DNA of 64,000 nucleotides from Mytilisepta virgata (lineage: Eukaryota; Mollusca; Bivalvia; Mytilida; Mytilidae): the NCBI GenBank assembly GCA_028015205.1, contig CM051517.1, forward strand, positions 26,001 to 90,000, read 5' to 3'. Every line of letters begins with the position of its first letter. The stretch's first letter is position 1. Positions 1 through 10,582 of this stretch are shown here, piece after piece. Under the pieces are notes generated by a model. The model ran no database searches and was not told the origin of the DNA. It saw only the letters and a list, made by a program, of their open reading frames with translations. A program made the position numbers and the translations under genes.

Positions 1-284
1 CAAATTAGCTATACCACTAGTGTGTTATTATAGAAAACATGTTACATATAAGCAAGTCCAAACATACATACTAATGGGTTGAAGTTGCGCACGCGCACTT
101 CGAATGGGTGAAAGTAGTTCCTAACACTAACCCTAACCCTAACCCAATTAACAAAGAATGCACTGTAACACTAACCCTAACCCTAACCCTAACCCTTAAC
201 CCTTTGGTTTGTATTCATACGCCAAGCCGATTTACTCCTAACTAATTGATCATCCGACGGTTTATCAGCCACAATTGCCTAATA
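1..284 (+). repeat. Subtelomeric module, type B, right part (cut by window edge)
   Basis: The sequence begins inside the module body at CAAATTAGCTATACC and runs through the CpG-containing GTTGCGCACGCGCACTTCG stretch, the tail spacer AATTAACAAAGAATGCACTG and a c2 cassette ending GCCTAATACC. CATGTTACATATAAGC marks it as type B, unlike the type A modules that follow at 0.7-4.3 kb. Confidence 0.85.
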
Positions 285-353
285 CCCTAACCCTAACCCT
301 AACCCTAACCCTAACCCTAACCCTAACCCTAACCCCTAACCCTAACCCTAACC

Positions 354-394
<41 letters not shown>

Positions 395-654
395 CCCTAA
401 CCCTAACCCTAACCCTAACCCCTAACCCTAACCCTAACCCTAACCCTAACCCTAACCCTAACCCTAACCCCTAACCCCTAACCCTAACCCTAACCCTAAC
501 CCTAACCCTAACCCTAACCCTAACCCTAACCCTAACCCCTAACCCTAACCCTAACCCTAACCCTAACCCTAACCCTAACCCTAACCCCTAACCCTAACCC
601 TAACCCTAACCCTAACCCTAACCCTAACCCTAACCCTAACCCTAACCCTAACCC
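285..654 (+). repeat. Telomeric CCCTAA array with register-shift variants
   Basis: About 60 hexamers interrupted by several CCCCTAA and one CCCTAAA variant. Such variants are denser here than in the long pure arrays further right, which suggests an older or less recently homogenised array. Confidence 0.95.
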
Positions 655-1540
655 TTAACCCTTTGGTTTGTATTCATACGCCAAGCCGATTTACTCCTTA
701 CTAATTGACCATCCGACGGTTAACAGCAACAATTGCCTAATACCCTAACCCTAACCCTAACCCTAACTTCAAAAACACTCAAAAACATCCAAAATGCAAA
801 AATAACACATTGTTGAAAAACACCTAAAAATGTTGGACTTTGTCAATTTTTCAAACTTTTGTTTTGGTAAATGGCTTTTTCGCCGTTTTCATACAGATAT
901 AAAATCGTTGCTAACTATCTGATTACTACTGGTCTTTGCCACGTAATAGAGTATAGTTTTAGCTTTCCAGAACTGGTCTACTTTAGAAAATCGGTTAAGA
1001 CAACACTGAGATATATGCATGTAAAGTTGTAACAAAACACTTATTAAAACGCTTTTAATGCTTTATTCCATAGCTTGTAACTTTTAAACGGTTTATCCTA
1101 CGACCTTTCTGATCATGCCAATCGATGCAGAAGGGTCGATTACCCCTTAGAACAAACTTTCAGGTATGCATCTCCAGTAGAAATATTTATTTTTGCAAAT
1201 GAAGTTTCCCATAGACTTACATTATAATTACCTCCCTTTGTAATTTATTTATGCAAATTAGCTATACCACTAGTGTGTTATTATAGAAAACATGTACTAT
1301 ATAAGCAAGTCCAAACATACATACTAATGGGTTGAAGTTGCGCACGCGCACTTCGAATGGGTGAAAGTAGTTCGTAACACTAACCCTAACCCTAACCCAA
1401 TTAACAAAGAATGCACTGTAACACTAACCCTAACCCTAACCCTAACCCTTAACCCTTTGGTTTGTATTCATACGCCAAGCCGATTTACTCCTTACTAATT
1501 GACCATCCGACGGTTTATCAGCAACAATTGCCTAATACCC
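655..1540 (+). repeat. Subtelomeric module, complete, type A
   Basis: Header cassette c1 (655-744), four hexamers, body 768-1380 and tail 1381-1540. The body carries the type A markers CCCTTTGTAAT and CATGTACTATATAAGC. One base differs from the other modules near the body end (TTCGTAACAC rather than TTCCTAACAC). I see no coding potential: stop codons are frequent in all frames. Confidence 0.85.
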
Positions 1541-2123
1541 TAACCCTAACCCTAACCCTAACCCTAACCCTGCACTGTAACACTAACCCTAACCCTAACC
1601 CTAACCCTTAACCCTTTGGTTTGTATTCATACGCCAAGCCGATTTACTCCTTACTAATTGACCATCCGACGGTTTATCAGCAACAATTGCCTAATACCCT
1701 AACCCTAACCCTAACCCTAACCCTAACCCCTAACCCTAACCCTAACCCTAACCCTAACCCTAACCCTAACCCCTAACCCTAACCCTAACCCTAACCCTAA
1801 CCCTAACCCTAACCCTAACCCAATTAACAAAGAATGCACTGTAACACTAACCCTAACCCTAACCCTAACCCTTAACCCTTTGGTTTGTATTCATACGCCA
1901 AGCCGATTTACTCCTTACTAATTGACCATCCGACGGTTTATCAGCAACAATTGCCTAATACCCTAACCCTAACCCTAACCCTAACCCTAACCCTAACCTA
2001 ACCCTAACCCTAACCCTAACCCTAACCCTAACCTAACCCTAACCCTAACCCTAACCCTAACCCTAACCCTAACCTAACCCTAACCCTAACCCTAACCCTA
2101 ACCCTAACCCTAACCCTAACCTA
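1541..2123 (+). repeat. Mixed telomeric array with two partial tail cassettes
   Basis: Telomeric hexamers are interrupted by tail copies at 1571-1698 (beginning directly at TGCACTGTAACAC) and 1820-1961 (beginning CAATTAACAAAG). CCCCTAA and CCTAA length variants occur throughout. The cassettes lack any module body, so they behave as independent mobile or recombined pieces. Confidence 0.8.
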
Positions 2124-2605
2124 GTGACACTTTTGACTCAAAATGACTTAAAATGACACTTTTGACTCAAAATGACACTTTTGACTTAAAATGACTTAAA
2201 AATACACCTTTAACTCAAAATGACACTTTGGACTCAAAAATACACTTTTGACTCAAAATGACACTTTTGACTCAAAATGACTTAAACTGACACTTTTGAC
2301 TCAAAATGACACTTTTGACTTAAAAATACACTTTTGACTCAAAATGACACTTTGGACTTAAAAATACACTTTTGACTCAAAATCACTTAAACTGACACTT
2401 TTGACTCAAAATGACACTTTTGACTTAAAAATACACTTTTGACTCAAAATGACTTAAAATGACACTTTTGACTGAAAATGACGTTTTTGACTCAACATCA
2501 CACTTTTGACTCAAAATCACACTTTTGACTCAAAGTGACACTTTTGACTCAAAATGACTTAAAATGACACTTTTGACTCAAAATGACACTTTTGATGAAA
2601 AATGA
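2124..2605 (+). repeat. Minisatellite of TGACACTTTTGACTCAAAA units (AP-1-like TGACTCA)
   Basis: About 20 degenerate units of 19-20 bp built on TGACACTTTTGACTCAAAA, with variants TGACTTAAAA and AAAATACAC. The core TTTTGACTCAAAA is an odd-length palindrome and contains TGACTCA, the AP-1/TRE consensus. It occurs once in the window, between a telomeric array and the only module whose left flank is not telomeric. A regulatory role is speculative. Confidence 0.85.
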
Positions 2606-3450
2606 CTTTGACAATTTTTCAAGTCCAACTTCATACTTTGATCGAAAAATGAAAAAAAAATGGGTCCTACAAATATGTTCAAAAACACTCAAAAACATCC
2701 AAAATGCAAAAATAACACATTGTTGAAAAACACCTAAAAATGTTGGACTTTGTCAATTTTTCAAACTTTTGTTTTGGTAAATGGCTTTTTCGCCGTTTTC
2801 ATACAGATATAAAATCGTTGCTAACTATCTGATTACTACTGGTCTTTGCCACGTAATAGAGTATAGTTTTAGCTTTCCAGAACTGGTCTACTTTAGAAAA
2901 TCGATTAAGACAACACTGAGATATATGCATGTAAAGTTGTAACAAAACACTTATTAAAACGCTTTTAATGCTTTATTCCATAGCTTGTAACTTTTAAACG
3001 GTTTATCCTACGACCTTTCTGATCATGCCAATCGATGCAGAAGGGTCGATTACCCCTTAGAACAAACTTTCAGGTATGCATCTCCAGTAGAAATATTTAT
3101 TTTTGCAAATGAAGTTTCCCATAGACTTACATTATAATTACCTCCCTTTGTAATTTATTTATGCAAATTAGCTATACCACTAGTGTGTTATTATAGAAAA
3201 CATGTACTATATAAGCAAGTCCAAACATACATACTAATGGGTTGAAGTTGCGCACGCGCACTTCGAATGGGTGAAAGTAGTTCCTAACACTAACCCTAAC
3301 CCTAACCCAATTAACAAAGAATGCACTGTAACACTAACCCTAACCCTAACCCTAACCCTTAACCCTTTGGTTTGTATTCATACGCCAAGCCGATTTACTC
3401 CTTACTAATTGACCATCCGACGGTTTATCAGCAACAATTGCCTAATACCC
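2606..3450 (+). repeat. Subtelomeric module, type A, with non-telomeric left flank
   Basis: Body 2678-3290 plus tail with a c4 cassette ending at 3450. Its body is preceded by about 70 bp of unique AT-rich sequence (TTTTTCAAGTCCAACTTC ... GGGTCCTACAAATATG), where all other full modules have CCCTAAC joined directly to TTCAAAAACAC. It may therefore represent the ancestral left boundary of the body. Confidence 0.8.
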
Positions 3451-3600
3451 TAACCCTAACCCTAACCCTAACCCTAACCCTAACCCCTAACCCTAACCCT
3501 AACCCTAACCCTAACCCTAACCTAACCCTAACCCTAACCCTAACCCTAACCCTAACCCTAACCCCTAACCCCTAACCCTAACCCTAACCCTAACCCTAAC
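3451..3600 (+). repeat. Telomeric CCCTAA array
   Basis: About 25 hexamers with CCCCTAA and CCTAA variants, between a c4 tail and a c1 header. Confidence 0.95.
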
Positions 3601-4494
3601 CCTTACCCTTAACCCTTTGGTTTGTATTCATACGCCAAGCCGATTTACTCCTTACTAATTGACCATCCGACGGTTAACAGCAACAATTGCCTAATACCCT
3701 AACCCTAACCCTAACCCTAACTTCAAAAACACTCAAAAACATCCAAAATGCAAAAATAACACATTGTTGAAAAACACCTAAAAATGTTGGACTTTGTCAA
3801 TTTTTCAAACTTTTGTTTTGGTAAATGGCTTTTTCGCCGTTTTCATACAGATATAAAATCGTTGCTAACTATCTGATTACTACTGGTCTTTGCCACGTAA
3901 TAGAGTATAGTTTTAGCTTTCCAGAACTGGTCTACTTTAGAAAATCGGTTAAGACAACACTGAGATATATGCATGTAAAGTTGTAACAAAACACTTATTA
4001 AAACGCTTTTAATGCTTTATTCCATAGCTTGTAACTTTTAAACGGTTTATCCTACGACCTTTCTGATCATGCCAATCGATGCAGAAGGGTCGATTACCCC
4101 TTAGAACAAACTTTCAGGTATGCATCTCCAGTAGAAATATTTATTTTTGCAAATGAAGTTTCCCATAGACTTACATTATAATTACCTCCCTTTGTAATTT
4201 ATTTATGCAAATTAGCTATACCACTAGTGTGTTATTATAGAAAACATGTACTATATAAGCAAGTCCAAACATACATACTAATGGGTTGAAGTTGCGCACG
4301 CGCACTTCGAATGGGTGAAAGTAGTTCCTAACACTAACCCTAACCCTAACCCAATTAACAAAGAATGCACTGTAACACTAACCCTAACCCTAACCCTAAC
4401 CCTTAACCCTTTGGTTTGTATTCATACGCCAAGCCGATTTACTCCTTACTAATTGACCATCCGACGGTTTATCAGCAACAATTGCCTAATACCC
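3601..4494 (+). repeat. Subtelomeric module, complete, type A
   Basis: Header c1 (3609-3697), body 3722-4334 and tail ending with a c4-type cassette at 4494. Type A markers are present. Non-coding. Confidence 0.85.
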
Positions 4495-4611
4495 TAACCC
4501 TAACCCTAACCCTAACCCTAGCCAAGCCGATTTACTCCTTACTAATTGACCATCCGACGGTTTATCAGCAACAATTGCCTAATACCCTAACCCTAACCCT
4601 AACCCTAACCC
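4495..4611 (+). repeat. Short arrays with a truncated cassette
   Basis: Four hexamers, then a cassette that starts abruptly at GCCAAGCCG (4520) joined to CCCTA, then five hexamers leading into the next body as CCCTTCAAAAAC instead of the usual CCCTAACTTCAAAAAC. Confidence 0.8.
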
Positions 4612-5385
4612 TTCAAAAACACTCAAAAACATCCAAAATGCAAAAATAACACATTGTTGAAAAACACCTAAAAATGTTGGACTTTGTCAATTTTTCAAAC
4701 TTTTGTTTTGGTAAATGGCTTTTTCGCCGTTTTCATACAGATATAAAATCGTTGCTAACTATCTGATTACTACTGGTCTTTGCCACGTAATAGAGTATAG
4801 TTTTAGCTTTCCAGAACTGGTCTACTTTAGAAAATCGGTTAAGACAACACTGAGATATATGCATGTAAAGTTGTAACAAAACACTTATTAAAACGCTTTT
4901 AATGCTTTATTCCATAGCTTGTAACTTTTAAACGGTTTATCCTACGACCTTTCTGATCATGCCAATCGATGCAGAAGGGTCGATTACCCCTTAGAACAAA
5001 CTTTCAGGTATGCATCTCCAGTAGAAATATTTATTTTTGCAAATGAAGTTTCCCATAGACTTACATTATAATTACCTCCCTTTGTAAATTTATTTATGCA
5101 AATTAGCTATACCACTAGTGTGTTATTATAGAAAACATGTAATATATAAGCAAGTCCAAACATACATACTAATGGGTTGAAGTTGCGCACGCGCACTTCG
5201 AATGGGTGAAAGTAGTTCCTAACACTAACCCTAACCCTAACCCAATTAACAAAGAATGCACTGTAACACTAACCCTAACCCTAACCCTAACCCTTAACCC
5301 TTTGGTTTGTATTCATACGCCAAGCCGATTTACTCCTAAGTAATTGACCATCCGACGGTTTATCAGCCACAATTGCCTAATACCC
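4612..5385 (+). repeat. Subtelomeric module, intermediate A/B type
   Basis: Body 4612-5225 with tail to 5385. It matches neither marker set exactly (TTTGTAAATTTATTTATG and CATGTAATATATAAGC), and its tail cassette is c3-like (TAAGTAATTGACC). This makes it the most divergent module body on the left side. Confidence 0.8.
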
Positions 5386-6009
5386 TAACCCTAACCCTAA
5401 CCCTAACCCTAACCCTAACCCTAACCCTAACCCTAACCTCTAACCCTAACCCTAACCCTAACCCTAACCCTAACCCTAACCCTAACCCCTAACCCTAACC
5501 TAACCCTAACCCTAACCCTAACCCTAACCCTAACCCTAACCCTAACCCTAACCCAATTAACAAAGAATGCACTGTAACACTAACCCTAACCCTAACCCTA
5601 ACCCTTAACCCTTTGGTTTGTATTCATACGCCAAGCCGATTTACTCCTTACTAATTGACCATCCGACGGTTTATCAGCAACAATTGCCTAATACCCTAAC
5701 CCTAACCCTAACCCCTAACCCTAACCCTAACCCTAACCCTAACCTAACCCTAACCCTAACCCTAACCCTAACCTAACCCTAACCCTAACCCTAACCCTAA
5801 CCCTAACCCTAAGCTACTTCGTCATAACCCTAACCCTAACCCTAACCCTAACCTAACCCTAACCCTAACCCTAACCCTAACCCTAACCCTAACCCCTAAC
5901 CCTAACCCTAACCCTAACCCCTAACCCTAACCCTAACCCTAACCCTAACCCTAACCCTAACCCCTAACCCTAACCCTAACCCTAACCCTAACCCTAACCC
6001 TAACCCTAA
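5386..6009 (+). repeat. Telomeric array left of element 1, with tail cassette
   Basis: Hexamers with many CCCCTAA and CCTAA variants, a headless tail cassette at 5552-5692 and a 13-bp non-telomeric scar at 5813-5825. The last 48 bp before element 1 are eight clean hexamers following a CCCCTAA variant. Element 2 has nine clean hexamers after an equivalent variant. Confidence 0.9.
5813..5825 (+). mobile_element. Scar matching the 3' end of the 9-kb element
   Basis: GCTACTTCGTCAT followed by AACCCTAACCC is identical to the right terminus and junction of both full elements. The rest of the element is missing: CCCTAA joins directly to the G at 5813. It looks like the remnant of a third copy deleted by recombination within telomeric repeats. 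Confidence 0.6.
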
Positions 6010-8278
6010 TTAGCACGAAGCGGTACATGACTACATGGCATAGGGGTAGTGGCTACGGTCCCCGGGGGTTAGGGTTTTCTGAGGAGGGTTAGGAGGCGTT
6101 TTGGTGATCAGATTTAAGTCAGAGGGGGACCCGATTACGCCCCAAGATTCGTTTTGATCCCCCCTCTTTCTAAAAAGGTATAAGCGGTAAAAGTCTAACT
6201 CTAACCCTATGCCTTTCCCGTTGAGGGTTTGAAACTTTTCTGTGCCCTAACAGGTGTTAGCTACATATCCTTTCTTATGTTACTTAAACGCCCCCTAACC
6301 CTCCCCTAGAAATAGGGGCTGCCCGGGCAAAAATCGACTTCATAGAAAATCCCCACTACCTGATATACCCAGATGATATATATGATGAATATGAGATATG
6401 CTAAAATCCTAATATATTAATAATATAATAATTACTTAAGATATTTGTCTGAAATTTTGCACACACCTGGAAACTGACATTTTAAGACGTTATGCAAAAA
6501 TTCAAGTGAATATCTTGAATACTTTTTTTTTAATTGAATTAAAACGAATCGGAATGTCTCAGAATTTTGTAAAAATCAGAAAAAAGGGCTCAGCTAGGGT
6601 TGCATTGCTAACAAGGACACCTTTCATCGTTGATATCCAATTTTTTGATATGTTATTGGCTAGACAGTATTCTTTCTAAACCCTTTATAAATTTTGATAT
6701 GTATAACTGTCTTTTTGGGGAGCTCGGGGGTTTGCAAGGTTGCACAATACCGCTTTAACATGAATTTAGGGGCAACTTGGGGTTAACTCTAGCATTTAAT
6801 ACTCAGAGAATTTTAAAAATTACGTCTGGAGATTTATATCGAGTCAAAGATAGGTGTATAAGGATTCCGAAACGGGTTTTGGTTTCACGGAAACCCAATA
6901 TATGTCGAAATAGTGAGTGAAAATATACGGTAACCCTATTTTCCTAAATCTGAACATTTTCAAGTTTTCCAAATTACTCTCATGAATTGATCAATGTGAT
7001 TTTTTTGTGTTGTTTGTAGCTTATATCGATATTCCATGTGCAGTTTAGTGTAAGCACATATAATAGCTATCAGAAACCGTTTTTAGAGCAAAAAAAACTT
7101 AAAAAATGAGTTCACACTGCTGAATTTAATTACCCTACCCTAAGTAGACTAAAAGATAGCACCATTTTAAGCAATATTTCACTGTTTTTTTCAGCTGAAA
7201 ACTTGAAATTAAATTTATTTTTCATTTTATTAAATCCTAATAATGTAAATATTTGTAACGAACGTTCATTTTGAAACTAAAATCAGGTTTTAGATTAAAA
7301 AAAACTTGAAAATTATTGAAATGGGAAGCAACTATTATGGAAGACCTATGTTTCCAAAAATCTCAAAAAAGGGTTAAAAAATGACTTTATCTCAAATATT
7401 TGGGCCTTTATTCTGTAATTATCTTATGAATCGTAATTTTCCCAGAACAAATAAAGATTAATCTACATTTCACCGTTTACAGAATTAAAATATCTTTACG
7501 GGTGTTGTCTGTTGAGCATCAACCCTAGCTCCACATGTTGGAGCATGCGCATTAAAACTCCATCTTTGTCGCTATATATGACTAATTTATTACTCTGGAA
7601 GACTTGATTTTGAAATATATTATCAAAGTTACAGTAATATTCGAATTATAACCAATACAGAAGGATAATCAATGCCTTTCTGAATATTCCTTGAATTATT
7701 ATTTTGGGTCAGGGGAGTACCCAAAATACCGCTTTGTACTTAAATTCTAAACATGATCCCGCGTTCCTTTTCATTTGTGTTTGAAAATCCTGCCCCGAAG
7801 GGGTAGTACTTTTTCACGAGCAAACCAATGCAAAAAACCGCAAGTCTCTAGCTCTTACCGTTTTGAAGTTAGGTATAATAAAAAAGTTTACTTCAGGGGT
7901 AGAATAACCGTTTTTGTCATTTTTTATCTAGCTTCTAAAGAGGAAGGACGTGTTTCAGGTAGGTCCAGTATTTCTTGAATAACTTTTTTATTTCTAGACC
8001 GATTTTAATAATTTTTTTTTTTAAAAATCACAAAATGAAAGTTATATTATTCCCATTTTTGACATTGATTCAAAAAAAATTTCCAGAGCCAGGAAAATAA
8101 AATTAATGCATTCTTCAACAGTATGAAATATATGTATGACTATCTAATGACGTATTTAGTGATGCAGCATATCATTTTTGATTGGTTGACATAATTTATC
8201 GTTTAAACATATACTAAGAAGCTATTTGCGGTTTTCAGTTAATTTTCCGTTGTTATCTGTTTTTTCTGTTTATTTTAG
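6010..8278 (+). other. Element 1 left region, no gene found
   Basis: AT-rich sequence without a convincing reading frame. It starts with the element terminus and a few motif-like words (GACTACATGG, GTAGTGGCTACGG), then G-strand telomere-like words (GGGGTTAGGG, GAGGGTTAGG at 6065-6093) opposite in orientation to the surrounding arrays, and C-strand words near 6202 and 6292. It probably contains the promoter and a 5' non-coding exon, because the first coding exon is preceded by an acceptor-like tract, but I cannot place either. Confidence 0.5.
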
Positions 8279-8864
8279 GTGACAGATCATGGAAAAAAAA
8301 GAAAAGGACAACCATAGGAAAAGAAAAAGAAGAGAAGATACAGATGAGGTGAGTATTTTACTGTTCCTTAATATTTGTAAATGCATATACTGAGGCAATC
8401 AGTAACAATATGATTTGTATACCTGAAACATTTATGTCTCATGGTGACTTCAAAATGAAGAAAAACAACGCCCACGCTTTCAGATGAGAACTTGTTGAAG
8501 GCCTTATGGTGAAATCAAGATGAAGAAGAACAATAAAAGCGATGTTCAATTGCTATCTATTCATTATATTCATTGTGATTTTGTCTCATGTACATTTAAT
8601 CAATATCCTTACATTTTTTATTTATTCAAAATTCCTTTGTTTTACGCTTGTACAGTAGATGGAATCTTAGTTGAAACAACACAAGATCATGCCGCCATAG
8701 CGTACGAATGTCCTGTACAGCCATATTAGAATGTACAGTTGAAATAATCTCTGTAAACGCTAAACTATATACAAACCGAATAATAACCAAACTTACCGCG
8801 CCAACTTTTACGAAATTGTATTTATTGAGAGATTAAATTCATAAATATTTACTATTTTTACCAA

Positions 8865-9338
8865 TGTGTAGCCAAAATACCGAAAACTGTATCCACTTAC
8901 CGCTATAAGTAGTCATTCTACCGCTCCTATGTAGCCATTTACCTTTACAAAGTAGCCATTTACCTTTAAAAGTTGTCAACTACCGCCACGGTAAGCGGCT
9001 ACTAGTTGTCAATTTACCGTTATATGTACCCATTTACCGCTACAATGTAGCCACATACCGGTAAAAGTATTCAATTACCGCTACGGTAGATGGCTACATT
9101 AGAACGGTGATTGGCTACCAGTTGCCAATTACCGCTGTAATGTAGCCAATCTACCGTTACAAGTATCCAAATTACCGCTACGGTAGATGGCTACATTAGA
9201 ACGGTGATTGGCTACCAGTTGCCAATTACCGCTGTAATGTAGCCAATCTACCGTTGCAAGTTGCCAGTTTACCGCTACAGTGTAGCCAATGTACCGTCAA
9301 CATGTAGCCAATTACCTTTACTATGTAGCCATTTACCT
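8865..9338. repeat. Intron 1 array of GTAGCCA-N2-TACC motif, about 21-bp period (copy 1)
   Basis: More than 20 degenerate copies of GTAGCCAATTACCG or its reverse complement, spaced about 20-22 bp apart, ending just upstream of the exon 2 acceptor. A 97-bp direct repeat (starting near 9078 and 9175) lies inside. Regular spacing near two helical turns and both orientations suggest a multi-site protein-binding array, but function is not shown. Confidence 0.75.
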
Positions 9339-10378
9339 AAATATTTTTCATAATTTTAAAACTGAATATCTGTCTTTCAGATGTCTGATGACGACATCAT
9401 CCCACCAAGTCCAGACGGACAGAAAAAACCTCGCCTCAACGTGGCGTTGTTCAAGAAACATAAACCTAAAACTAAAGCCCATAAACAGAAACAACCAAGA
9501 AAACGCCAGCTTAAACCAAGAAAACGCCAGCTTATCGTATGTAAGGAATGTGGGGTTGCACAACTAAATATATGGAGACATATGCTAAAGACGCATGATA
9601 CAATTATAAGCACCAGGAAATCCAAAAACGTAGTAAAAACAAAGAAAGGATACATAGTGTATATCTGCCCTGCACAGCACAAAACAAACCGAAGAATGAA
9701 ATGCAATAAAGTTGTGAGAAGGCTAAGGGAACATCTTGTCAACCATCATGAAATTGACAATCACTCAGACCTTTTAAAACGCATGATGAAAAGGGCCGAA
9801 CCAGTGGAAAAACCGGATGAAACAGAAGAGGAAGATTTACCGTCATTGGATGAAGATAACCGACAAAGTGTGCAGTCAGAACAGGAAAAAACACAGCCAA
9901 GGGTAAAGAAAGAGCATGATGTTTCCACAGAGGTCGAGTCAGACGTAGAGTCAGACGTAGACCAACTGGCAGCAACACAGCGGGTCTTTGACCATTTTGC
10001 ATCAACGCAACGCGTTCAAAGTGATGAAGAGGCATGTGATGCTAACTTAATGTATCAACTCACACAAAATTCATGAAATTCCTGAAGGCAAGTGGACAAA
10101 CAAAACTTCTGAAATGTCTGCAACCCAAAACTGAGAAAGCAACTGATGTCATTACAATATCAAGTGATAGCGAAGAAGAAGAGACTGAAAAAGATTTAGA
10201 AAGGGTGATTAAAAAGACAAATAAAATAGAAAAACAGACAGTACAGAAAACCATTCAAAATATTAAGGAAGAAAAATGCGATGAAAGCGACGAACATCAT
10301 CTTGTCAAACAACCACTCAGAAAACATTTACAGAGTGTGTATGGCCCAGTAAGATATACTCCGGACAAAGATGAAACA

Positions 10379-10582
10379 ACATTTATACTTACCGATGATG
10401 ACAGAGAGACCACAAAAGATACCGGAAAGACATTTATACTTACCGATGATGACAGAGAGACCACAAAAGATACCGGAAAGACATTTATACTTACCGATGA
10501 TGACAGAGAGACCACAAAAGATACCGGAAAGACAGTTATACTTACCGATGATGAAAGAGAGACGACAAAAGAAACCGGAAAG
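10379..10582 (+). repeat. Four 51-bp coding tandem repeats (copy 1)
   Basis: In-frame repeat encoding a 17-residue unit, TFILTDDDRETTKDTGK. The first three units are identical at DNA level; the fourth has TVILTDDE and KETGK. It lies in the acidic linker between zinc fingers and recombinase domain and is probably disordered. Confidence 0.9.

Noticed and set aside
1241..1370. Module as a tRNA-derived SINE (box B-like CTTCGAATGGG)
   Set aside because: Only a partial box B resemblance, no convincing box A at the right distance, no cloverleaf and no poly-A or RT-tail typical of SINEs.
2124..2605. CRISPR-like array in the 20-bp repeats
   Set aside because: Repeats are degenerate and contiguous without unique spacers, the context is eukaryotic telomere, and no cas genes are present.
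3372..4649. Small frames starting MYSYAKPIYSLL at the cassette and running into hexamers
   Set aside because: The start is the cassette TGTATTCATACGCCAAG reading into CCCTAA. It recurs only because the cassette recurs, and it ends wherever array length shifts frame.
7775..7978. 67-codon frame in the element left region (and 21975-22178)
   Set aside because: No motif and no splice context joining it to the gene. Length is near chance expectation.
8520..8729. 69-codon frame in intron 1 (and 22720-22929)
   Set aside because: It lies between a good donor and a good acceptor, has no recognisable motif, and its identity in both elements only reflects their overall near identity.
9377..9742. Antisense frames opposite the recombinase exons
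   Set aside because: They are shadows of the + strand gene: hydrophobic composition from reversed Lys/Glu-rich codons, no motif.
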